Shown piece by piece: positions 1 through 5,101 of a stretch of DNA of 9,279 nt. The notes below the pieces were generated by a model. The model did not search any database and was not told the DNA's origin. It was given only the letters and a program-made list of their open reading frames with translations. This stretch comes from JAICWP01 sp035935775 (GTDB taxonomy: Bacteria > Acidobacteriota > Terriglobia > Terriglobales > Acidobacteriaceae), in NCBI GenBank assembly GCA_035935775.1, contig DASYWT010000049.1, forward strand, positions 1 to 9,279, written 5' to 3'. A program made the position numbers and the translations under genes. Each line of letters opens with the position of its first letter. Positions within the stretch are counted from its first letter, which is position 1.

Positions 1-2
1 CG

Positions 3-452
3 CGGGCCGGGTTCGCGGTTACGATGGACAACACCTGCGACGATTGGGACTACGCCGCGGCCGCCGATTATCTGCTGGGGCGTTTGCACGAGCTGCGGCA
101 GGGGGTGTCGCGGGTGTGCCTGATCTCCGGAGGCGAGGTGACGGTGCGGGTGCAGAATGGGGGGACGGGCGGGCGCAACCAGCAGTTCGCGCTTTATTGT
201 GCGGAGAAAATTGCCAGCGAGAACATCACGGTGCTGAGCGCGGGCACGGATGGAATTGACGGCAACAGTCCGGCCACGGGCGCGGTGGCGGATGGCACAA
301 CCGTGGCGCGGGCACGCGCGGGCGGATTGGATGCCGCGGCGGCGCTCAAAACATTCGATGCGTTTCCGTTTTTTGATGCGTTGGGGGACGCGATTATTAC
401 CGGGCCGACGGGGAATAATCTGCGGGATGTGCGAGTGTTGCTCGCCTATTGA
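3..452 (+). CDS. Glycerate 2-kinase (MOFRL/GckA family), C-terminal part, 5' end outside window
   Basis: The frame is open from the first bases and ends in TGA at 450-452, giving about 149 residues of the C-terminal region. The first methionine (base 24) is internal, because the upstream codons (RAGFAVT) continue the fold. Recognisable blocks are CDDWDY near bases 39-56, SGGE (126-137), GGTGGRNQQ (159-185), TDGIDG (246-263) and TGPTGNN (399-419). This order is the MOFRL domain signature of type-I glycerate kinases (COG2379, GckA/TtuD), which phosphorylate D-glycerate to 2-phosphoglycerate with ATP in the cytoplasm. The N-terminal half of this roughly 400-450-residue family lies before the window, so its integrity cannot be judged. 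A hydroxypyruvate reductase annotation is common for these proteins, but the motifs support the kinase. A reductase of the tartronate-semialdehyde family lies 1.6 kb downstream on the same strand. Confidence 0.9.
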   Translation, partial: RAGFAVTMDNTCDDWDYAAAADYLLGRLHELRQGVSRVCLISGGEVTVRVQNGGTGGRNQQFALYCAEKIASENITVLSAGTDGIDGNSPATGAVADGTTVARARAGGLDAAAALKTFDAFPFFDALGDAIITGPTGNNLRDVRVLLAY

Positions 453-471
453 AGCCCTCAGGCACCGAGGT

Positions 472-519
472 ACGGAGACACAGAGAAATTGACGATTGAA
501 GATTTACGATTGACAATTG
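472..519 (+). repeat. Dispersed 16-mer plus period-7 ATTGACG-type array downstream of glycerate kinase
   Basis: Bases 472-487 (ACGGAGACACAGAGAA) recur exactly at 6565-6580. They run directly into a degenerate heptamer array: ATTGACG, ATTGAAG, ATTTACG, ATTGACA, ATTG (488-519). The stretch 483-517 recurs at 636-670 with one mismatch. GGCACCGAGG at 461-470 is the exact inverse of CCTCGGTGCC at 626-635, so the two copies are preceded by opposite flanks. No gene is supported between 453 and 988; that spacer is composed of repeats. Confidence 0.8.
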
Positions 520-571
520 TTTTTGAAACAGTAGTCGTTTGCGATTCGCCTAGGGCTTCGCCTTCGTTGGC

Positions 572-604
572 GTCATGCTGAGACGCTCCAGCGCCGAAGC
601 ATCT
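572..604 (+). repeat. GTCAT-type interspersed element, copy 1
   Basis: The element starts GTCATGCTGAG and ends CGAAGCATCT, with a short variable centre. It is one of three copies of a GTCAT-(C/G)YYGAGCG ... CGAAGNAYC element in this spacer. It has no coding signal and resembles common acidobacterial intergenic repeats (recollection, not searched). Confidence 0.6.
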
Positions 605-635
605 TGCGTGTTCCACCACCTATTTCCTCGGTGCC

Positions 636-672
636 GAGAAATTGACGATTGAAGATTTACGATGGACAATCT
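636..672 (+). repeat. Second copy of 35-bp repeat with period-7 array
   Basis: Bases 636-670 match 483-517 at 34 of 35 positions; the only difference is T at 511 versus G at 664. The heptamers read ATTGACG, ATTGAAG, ATTTACG, ATGGACA. The copies lie 153 bp apart. Confidence 0.85.
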
Positions 673-695
673 TTGCACAATCTCTTTTCATGACT

Positions 696-757
696 GTCAT
701 CCCGAGCGCAGCCGTCTGATTCGCTCGCGAATCGGACGGCGCAGTCGAAGGACCCCT
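696..757 (+). repeat. GTCAT-type interspersed element, copy 2, with internal hairpin
   Basis: The 5' core is GTCATCCCGAGCGCA and the 3' core is CAGTCGAAGGACCCC. Between them is a near-perfect hairpin at 711-740: GCCGTC pairs with GACGGC and GATTCG with CGAATC, with one T/G mismatch position and a CTCG loop. Compared with copy 1 the core is interrupted by this palindrome. Confidence 0.7.
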
Positions 758-857
758 ACGCACTTCGCTCAGTCACAATTGCCTCAGGGAGTTCTATCGC
801 GTGCGCTTATTTGTTTGTGGAAACTCCCTTTGGCAGACCAATTCCCCTACTGGCGCA

Positions 858-897
858 GGGTGTTTCGACTCGGGCATACGCCCTCGCTCAACATGAC
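858..897 (-). repeat. GTCAT-type interspersed element, copy 3, inverted
   Basis: On the minus strand it reads GTCATGTTGAGCGAG, then a small hairpin GGGC-GTAT-GCCC, then GAGTCGAAACACCC. It is the same architecture as the copy at 696-757 in opposite orientation, again with a palindrome inside the core. Confidence 0.65.
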
Positions 898-954
898 AAG
901 GAGAATCATTCTCTTCAACAGCAACAACTATCGTTTCAGAACCATGCTCGAAAA

Positions 955-991
955 CGAAATTCGTCAATCTTCATTCATCACTCATCAATCA
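955..991 (-). repeat. Period-7 array beginning at the stop codon of the metallohydrolase gene
   Basis: Read on the minus strand from the TGA stop (991-989), the sequence falls into heptamers: TGATTGA, TGAGTGA, TGAATGA, AGATTGA, CGAATTT. It is a diverged relative of the ATTGACG arrays at 488-519 and 641-672. TGA triplets occur in all three frames within the first 14 bases. Confidence 0.7.
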
Positions 992-1870
992 AAAGAATTT
1001 CGTCACGCCTTCTTCTAAAACGAGAACGCGATCACGCACGCCGGCAGCCCGGGCTTCCTTTTCCAGGAGCTGAAGGGGCTCATCAATGGGCTCGTGGGAC
1101 AGGCGGAAGGTGCCGTAATGCATGGGCACCATCCAGCGGGAGTGAAGGTCGAGGAAGGCGTGGACGGCGTCTGCCGGGCTGGTGTGCACGTTGCGAAAGG
1201 CGGGAGGGTTGTAGGCGCCGATGGGGAGCAGGGCGAGTTCGGGGTCGAACTTGCGGCCAATCTCGCGAAAGCCCGAAAAATAGGCGGTATCCCCGGCATG
1301 GTAAACCGAGTGGTGCTTGCCTTCGAGAACATAGCCGCCGTAGCCGCGATGAGCGTCGCGGATGATGCGGGCGCCCCAATGGCGCGAAGGCACGCTGTTG
1401 ACGGTAAGACCGTTGTGGCGGTAGTCCTGCCACCAGTCCAATTCCACGATTTTGCTGAAACCGAGGTCGGCGACCAGATCACGGACGTGGCTGGGAATGA
1501 CGATGACGGGCCCAGAGCCGCGACGGCGGCGCGTGGCGCGGGCAATGGCGCGCAGCGAGGGCCGGTGCAGGTGGTCGAAGTGGGCATGAGTGACCAGGAC
1601 CACGTCAATGGGCGGCAGGTCGCGAATCTGCAGTCCAGGCCGGCGCAGGCGCTTAAGCACGAACAGCCAGCGGGCGAAGTTGGGGTCAACCAGGACGCGC
1701 TGGCCGGCAATCTGCAGAAAGAAGCTGGAGTGGCCGATGAAGGTGATTCCCAGTTCACCGTTGCTGGCCAGTACCGGTTTGTGGGTCTGTCCGGTGCGCG
1801 GGGTGACCGCGGAATGGCGCACCAGCCGCGTGAATTGCCGCGCTCGACGCCTGAGGGTGAGATTCAGCAT
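989..1870 (-). CDS. MBL-fold metal-dependent hydrolase (UlaG / NAPE-PLD-like, COG2220)
   Basis: The 293-residue protein carries the full metallo-beta-lactamase metal set: GHSSF (46-50), T-H95-A-H97-F-D99-H100, H164 in PSRHWGAR, H191-A-G-D194-T, H229, and H251 in MVPMHYGTF. The DWWQDY (145-150) and PSRHWGAR blocks match the branch containing L-ascorbate-6-phosphate lactonase UlaG and N-acyl-phosphatidylethanolamine phospholipase D. The enzyme is therefore probably a cytoplasmic binuclear-metal hydrolase of a phosphodiester, lactone or similar bond; the substrate cannot be read from sequence. There is no signal peptide, and the basic N-terminus (residues 1-30) is not part of the conserved fold, which starts near residue 40. 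ATG at 1870 is the only methionine before residue 247. It has no SD sequence, but TCTAAT sits 7 bases upstream, suggesting a leaderless message. The gene is divergent from the dehydrogenase at 2064. Confidence 0.88.
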   Translation of the reverse strand: MLNLTLRRRARQFTRLVRHSAVTPRTGQTHKPVLASNGELGITFIGHSSFFLQIAGQRVLVDPNFARWLFVLKRLRRPGLQIRDLPPIDVVLVTHAHFDHLHRPSLRAIARATRRRRGSGPVIVIPSHVRDLVADLGFSKIVELDWWQDYRHNGLTVNSVPSRHWGARIIRDAHRGYGGYVLEGKHHSVYHAGDTAYFSGFREIGRKFDPELALLPIGAYNPPAFRNVHTSPADAVHAFLDLHSRWMVPMHYGTFRLSHEPIDEPLQLLEKEARAAGVRDRVLVLEEGVTKFF

Positions 1871-1877
1871 GTAAGAA

Positions 1878-1883
1878 ATTAGA
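1878..1883 (-). promoter_or_regulatory. Candidate -10 (TCTAAT) for a leaderless metallohydrolase transcript
   Basis: On the minus strand TCTAAT is followed by exactly 7 bases and then the ATG, so the expected transcription start coincides with the start codon. No SD-like sequence is present. No good -35 is seen at 16-19 bp (TTGCAT occurs at 20 bp). Confidence 0.35.
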
Positions 1884-2004
1884 CGCTTCTACATTCCCGT
1901 ACGATGCAAGGCAACCGGAGGCTCCCGGCCGCCTGCCGGCGTAAAATTGCTGTGCAGATTCCTTCCGCCAGTTACATTTTAAAAGAAATCCTTGCGGCCG
2001 TTGC

Positions 2005-2034
2005 TTGACCATGCAGATAACCGTCATTTCTAAT
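2005..2034 (+). promoter_or_regulatory. Sigma70-type promoter for the dehydrogenase gene
   Basis: TTGACC (2005-2010) and TCTAAT (2029-2034) each match the consensus at 5 of 6 positions and are separated by 18 bp. Transcription would start near 2041, leaving a leader of about 23 bases that contains the ribosome binding site at 2048-2059. Confidence 0.55.
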
Positions 2035-2047
2035 CGCAGGGAAGCAC

Positions 2048-2059
2048 AAGGAGAGGGAG
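2048..2059 (+). promoter_or_regulatory. Ribosome binding site of the dehydrogenase gene
   Basis: The purine run AAGGAGAGGGAG ends 4 bases before ATG 2064; the AAGGAG part is 10 bases from it. It fixes the start and contrasts with the SD-less neighbours. Confidence 0.7.
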
Positions 2060-2063
2060 CGAC

Positions 2064-2945
2064 ATGCGCGTGGCGTTCTTGGGGTTGGGAATCATGGGCC
2101 GTCCGATGGCGGCCAACCTGGTGAAGGCAGGCCACGAGGTGAGCGCCTGGAACCGGAGCACGGGCAAGGAAGTGGAAGGGGCGCGAATGGCGTCATCGCC
2201 GGCGGAAGCGGCGCGGGGCGCCGAAGTGGTGTGGATGTGCGTCTCCGACACGGAAGCGGTGGAGCAGGTGCTGTTCGGGCCGGAGGGCGTGGACAAAGGC
2301 CTGGAGCAGGGCGCGGTGGTGGTGGATTCGAGCACCATTTCGCCTTCGGCAACGCTGCGTTTTGCGGAGCGGATCAGGGAGAAGGGCAGCGACTACGTGG
2401 ATGCGCCGGTGACGGGGTCGAAGATCGGGGCAGAAAGCGGGCAGCTGATTTTCATTGTGGGGGGAGCGGAGCAAACTGTGGACCGGCTGCAGCCGCTGTT
2501 CGCGGCCATGGGCAAGCTGATGGTGCGGGTGGGGGAAACGGGCAAGGGCCAGTCGGCGAAGCTGGCCATGAACCTGATGATCGCGCTCACTTATGAAGGT
2601 TTCGCGGAAGCGCTGACCCTGGCCACCAAGCTGGGCGTCAACATGGAGAGGCTGCTGGAACTGATCAACGCCTCGATGGTGCGTTCGGGAGTGGTGGAGT
2701 ACAAGGCGCCGTTTGTGCTCAAGCGCGACTTTTCGCCCAACTTTCCCCTGCGGCTTATGCACAAGGATATCCGCCTGATGCTGGACGCAGCACGGGAAAT
2801 GCGCATCAAGCTGCCGGCGCTGGAGACAGTGGAAGAGGTTTACGAAATCGCTACCGACGAAGGGCAGGCCGACCTGGACTACGCCTCCACCCTGGCGCTG
2901 CTGGAAAAGTGGGCCGGGGTTGAAGTTAAAGGCACTTCCGCCTGA
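2064..2945 (+). CDS. NAD(P)-dependent beta-hydroxyacid dehydrogenase (2-hydroxy-3-oxopropionate reductase / 3-hydroxyisobutyrate dehydrogenase family)
   Basis: The 293 residues have normal full length for the family. The N-terminal Rossmann domain starts FLGLGIMGRPMAANL with the dinucleotide motif at residues 7-12. N30-R31-S32 after the second strand resembles the NRT pattern of NADPH-preferring members (inference). The substrate loop DAPVTGS lies at 113-119. The catalytic-helix motif is G162-Q-S-A-K166-L-A-M-N170, with K166 as the expected catalytic lysine, and the C-terminal all-helical domain carries H233-K234-D235. Known family reactions include tartronate semialdehyde to D-glycerate, 3-hydroxyisobutyrate oxidation, and reduction of succinic or glyoxylic semialdehydes; sequence alone does not decide. 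Tartronate-semialdehyde reductase is attractive because a glycerate 2-kinase lies just upstream on the same strand, but an opposite-strand gene separates them, so they are not one operon. A sigma70-like promoter and a strong SD sequence precede it. Confidence 0.9.
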   Translation: MRVAFLGLGIMGRPMAANLVKAGHEVSAWNRSTGKEVEGARMASSPAEAARGAEVVWMCVSDTEAVEQVLFGPEGVDKGLEQGAVVVDSSTISPSATLRFAERIREKGSDYVDAPVTGSKIGAESGQLIFIVGGAEQTVDRLQPLFAAMGKLMVRVGETGKGQSAKLAMNLMIALTYEGFAEALTLATKLGVNMERLLELINASMVRSGVVEYKAPFVLKRDFSPNFPLRLMHKDIRLMLDAAREMRIKLPALETVEEVYEIATDEGQADLDYASTLALLEKWAGVEVKGTSA

Positions 2946-2995
2946 GGTACATGGCCTAAAAATCGTGTTCTGAAGCGCCCGAGCAGCGGGAAATT

Positions 2996-3006
2996 CGCTA
3001 CAATGG
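2996..3006 (+). promoter_or_regulatory. Candidate -10 element (CGCTACAATGG) upstream of desaturase
   Basis: TACAAT at 2999-3004 matches the -10 consensus at 5 of 6 positions. The surrounding 11-mer CGCTACAATGG is repeated exactly at 5084-5094 before the acetyltransferase gene. No matching -35 hexamer is visible at usual spacing. The expected start near 3011 would give a leader of about 65 bases. Confidence 0.4.
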
Positions 3007-3075
3007 AACAGAGTTCATTTGGTTCGCAGTCGGGAACATTCCTTTTCCCAATCTAATCCAGTAGAAAGCGGAGCA

Positions 3076-3822
3076 ATGCTAACGACTCTTCTCATTGCCG
3101 TGGCGGTAGCTTTTGTGGCGATGCAAGCCTCTGGCTTCTGCACCACCATTTATCTGCACCGGGCCATGGCCCACAAAGGGCTGCGGCTGCATCCCGCGGC
3201 AGCCATGCTGATGCGCCTCGAGTTGTGGCTGTTTACCGGCATCAATATGCGGGAGTGGGTGGCTGTGCACCGCAAGCACCACCACTTTACCGACGAAGAA
3301 GGGGACCCGCACAGCCCCTACCTGGTGGGCCTGTGGAAGGTGCTGTTCCTGAACGCGTTCTATTACGCCCGCGAGGCCAAGAAGCCGGACGTGATCGAGA
3401 AGTACACCCGCGACATTCCGCGGACGCGGGCGGAGGCGGTGCTGGGGCGCGGATCGCTGGGACTGGCGCTCGGGATGGGGCTGTTCGTAGCCTTGTTCTG
3501 GGCCATCCAGGGGGGATGGGCGGGCCCGGTGATTGGAGTGGCCACTTTTATTGTGCAGGGCGCGGCCTATATCGGCATGAATGCGGTGATCAACGGGGCC
3601 TGTCACGCCATCGGCTACAAGAATTTCCAGAACACCGCCACCAATCTGCGGCTGGTGGCGTGGTTTTCCAGCGGAGAAGGCCTGCACAACAACCATCACC
3701 AGTATCCGGCATCTTCCAAGCTGAGCATGAAGCGCGGGGAATTTGACCCGGCCTGGCCGGTGATCAGGGTGCTGCAGGCGTTGTCACTGGCGCATCCCTT
3801 GCCGCTGCCCAGCGAGCCGTAG
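3076..3822 (+). CDS. Membrane fatty-acid desaturase (delta-9 acyl-lipid/acyl-CoA desaturase family)
   Basis: The 248-residue protein has the three histidine boxes that bind the di-iron centre: H28-RAMA-H33, H65-RK-H68-H69 and H204-NN-H207-H208. An extra histidine, H177 (GACHAIG), is also typical of the family. Hydrophobic segments at about 3-25, 42-58, 126-146 and 150-175 fit a polytopic inner-membrane enzyme that introduces a double bond into a saturated acyl chain using O2 and electrons from a carrier. The SSGEGLHNNHHQYPAS block is characteristic of the delta-9 branch. I chose ATG 3076 because it is preceded by GCGGAG and starts directly with the first membrane segment. The TTG at 3019 would add 19 polar, unconserved-looking residues. 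The protein is short for the family, consistent with compact bacterial acyl-CoA desaturases. No electron-transfer partner lies nearby. A cluster of hairpins follows the stop. Confidence 0.92.
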   Translation: MLTTLLIAVAVAFVAMQASGFCTTIYLHRAMAHKGLRLHPAAAMLMRLELWLFTGINMREWVAVHRKHHHFTDEEGDPHSPYLVGLWKVLFLNAFYYAREAKKPDVIEKYTRDIPRTRAEAVLGRGSLGLALGMGLFVALFWAIQGGWAGPVIGVATFIVQGAAYIGMNAVINGACHAIGYKNFQNTATNLRLVAWFSSGEGLHNNHHQYPASSKLSMKRGEFDPAWPVIRVLQALSLAHPLPLPSEP

Positions 3823-3827
3823 CCTGA

Positions 3828-3932
3828 CCGGGGCTGGAGCCCCGGGTTCTTGGAGAACCCTTCAATCCCCGGACTGAAGTCCGGGGCTTCCACACGCGCG
3901 ACTGCGGCTCCTAACTGCGTGGCTGAAGCCAC
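3828..3932 (+). repeat. Cluster of four hairpins after the desaturase stop
   Basis: There are three back-to-back hairpins. The first is CCGGGGC-TGGA-GCCCCGG at 3828-3845 (the central T-A may also pair). The second is GGGTTCT-TGG-AGAACCC at 3844-3860. The third is CCCCGGAC-TGAA-GTCCGGGG at 3867-3886. GTGGC-TGAA-GCCAC follows at 3919-3932, then CCCCCTTTTT. They begin 6 bases after the stop codon and may end transcription, but they also belong to the TGAA-loop repeat family seen elsewhere in the window. Confidence 0.7.
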
Positions 3933-3950
3933 CCCCTTTTTAAAGCCGGA

Positions 3951-4323
3951 TGAGATAGCTGATAGCTTCTAGAAGCCCTCTCATAAATCGAGGAATCGCG
4001 AACGCTATGTCCTTCAGGGGCTGAAGCCCGCATATGTTTGCGGTTCTGGGCGGCACGGCTGAAGCCGTGCCCTTCCGAAAGACATTGCTGAAGGCACTCT
4101 ATTTCAAAGCGATTGATGAGATAACTATAGCTTCTAGAAGCCGTCTCATAAATCGTGAAACCGCGAACACGACGTCCCTCAGGGGCTAAAAATCCGTATG
4201 TTTTGCGGTTCTGGACGGCACGGCTGAAGCCCCTTCGCTCAGGGCGGCTGTGCCCTTCCGAAAGACAATGCTGAAGCCGTGCCCTTCCGAGGGACATTGC
4301 TGAGATAACTAGATAGCTTCTAG
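3951..4323. repeat. Tandem repeat, three copies (third truncated), periods 165 and 186 bp
   Basis: TGAGATA-(2-3 bp)-TAGCTTCTAG-type starts occur at 3951, 4117 and 4301; the TAGCTTCTAG anchors are at 3963, 4128 and 4314. Each full unit holds the 12-bp palindrome GCTTCTAGAAGC, a CTCATAAATCG block, a CAGGGGCT block, TTGCGGTTCTGG, then the hairpin GGCACGGC-TGAA-GCCGTGCC (4052-4071 in copy 1), and CCTTCCGAAAGACA. Copy 2 carries 18 extra bases inside that hairpin's loop (4217-4254). A minus-strand open frame (3911-4297) crosses the copies because both periods are multiples of three; I do not call it a gene. The rest of 3933-4404 shows nothing else, except TTGACA at 4368-4373 without a convincing -10 at normal spacing. 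Confidence 0.8.
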
Positions 4324-4404
4324 TTTTTATCGTGACTTAGCGGAAGCCAATTTCCTTTGTAGGTGGATTGACATCTGTTAGGGGGACCCTAAGCATCTTT
4401 CATA

Positions 4405-5064
4405 ATGATGCCCGTCTGGACCGTCGCCGGGGATGTCCTGATCGCACTTGCCCTGGTAGCGGTTTGGTATTTCGGGTTCGCGCGTTATAACCGCAAGAAA
4501 GCTCAGCGGTTCTTGCACTGGATCTGCGGCGCCAGCGGGCACGAAGGGATGGTGGTGTGTGTGCGCTGGGTCACCGCCTCCTGCTTTCATCTGCGATTGC
4601 AGTTTCCTGCCGAAGATTTTCGTGAAGCCCACATCAAGGTGCAATTGCTGCCGCGGGAGATGCCGATAAACTGGCTGGTCAGCCGCTGGCGCGGGAGGCA
4701 GGAAGCACTGACGTTTGAGGCCGACCTGGCTTACCCTCCTTCCTTTAACCTGGAGGTACACAATTACCGCTGGCGCAAACGACAGGCGGGCCGCCTGCGG
4801 CAGTCCGATGCCCTGGTGCTGGTGCGTACCGGACCGCTGGTGCTGACCACGCGGGGAGACTGGCAGCAGGATTTGACCAACATGATGAACGGGCTGCTGG
4901 CCTCGCGCGACTGCAACTTCGAGCGGGTGGAATTTCACCGCCACAGCCCGCATTTTTCCGCCACCCTGTCCCTGAAGTCGCTCGACCTGAACAGCGACGG
5001 CGCAGGCCAGTTGTTTGAAGCGCTGCACGAACTGGCAACCGGGGCTTCGGCGGCGATGTTCTAA
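4405..5064 (+). CDS. Membrane-anchored protein of unknown function, 219 aa
   Basis: I do not recognise this family. Residues about 5-25 form one hydrophobic segment with no cleavable-signal features, followed by RYNRKKAQR, so the N-terminus is probably outside or in the membrane and the basic side cytoplasmic (positive-inside rule). The remaining roughly 190 residues are soluble-looking, with alternating strand-like stretches (MVVCVRWV, FHLRLQF, ALTFEADLAY, LEVHNYRW, ALVLVRTGPLVLTT) that suggest a mainly beta domain, and a C-terminal helix ending LHELATGAS. No catalytic motif is visible. Two consecutive ATGs (4405 and 4408) are the only plausible starts; neither has an SD sequence, and CATAAT overlaps the first. 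Coding bias matches the neighbours. The acetyltransferase starts 34 bp downstream on the same strand, which suggests cotranscription or at least conserved pairing. Confidence 0.75.
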   Translation: MMPVWTVAGDVLIALALVAVWYFGFARYNRKKAQRFLHWICGASGHEGMVVCVRWVTASCFHLRLQFPAEDFREAHIKVQLLPREMPINWLVSRWRGRQEALTFEADLAYPPSFNLEVHNYRWRKRQAGRLRQSDALVLVRTGPLVLTTRGDWQQDLTNMMNGLLASRDCNFERVEFHRHSPHFSATLSLKSLDLNSDGAGQLFEALHELATGASAAMF

Positions 5065-5086
5065 GCCCCAATCCTGGGGTGGCCGC

Positions 5087-5101
5087 TACAATGGCCCGGT
5101 G
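5087..5101 (+). promoter_or_regulatory. -10-like TACAAT placed for a leaderless GTG start
   Basis: TACAAT (5087-5092) is separated by 6 bases from GTG 5099-5101, the distance expected if transcription begins on the start codon. The 11-mer CGCTACAATGG is identical to that at 2996-3006. The ATG inside it (5091) gives only a three-codon frame. No -35 consensus is seen at 17 bp. Confidence 0.4.

Noticed and set aside
662..1018. Plus-strand open frame (CHPERSR...) in the first repeat spacer
   Set aside because: It is the translation of the GTCAT repeat elements and heptamers, with no ribosome binding site and no domain. Such frames recur wherever the repeat occurs.
1094..1882. Long plus-strand open frame of 262 codons opposite the metallohydrolase
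   Set aside because: It is fully antisense to a gene with complete catalytic motifs. The GC-rich third positions of the real gene keep the opposite frame open, and the product has no recognisable domain.
2193..2762. Minus-strand open frame opposite the dehydrogenase
   Set aside because: Its His/Arg-rich composition is typical of an antisense shadow. The sense gene is unambiguous with promoter and ribosome binding site.
3951..4323. CRISPR array or insertion-sequence ends
   Set aside because: The units are 165-186 bp with conserved, not variable, interiors. No spacers, no cas genes, no transposase and no target-site duplication are visible.
4368..4406. Promoter with perfect TTGACA (4368-4373) for the unknown membrane protein
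   Set aside because: The only good -10-like hexamer (CATAAT, 4401-4406) is 27 bp away and overlaps the start codon. No acceptable -10 lies at 16-19 bp.
5015..5098. ATG at 5015 as start of the acetyltransferase
   Set aside because: It would overlap the upstream gene by 50 bases and add 28 residues unlike a GNAT N-terminus. GTG 5099 fits the domain boundary and the -10 spacing.
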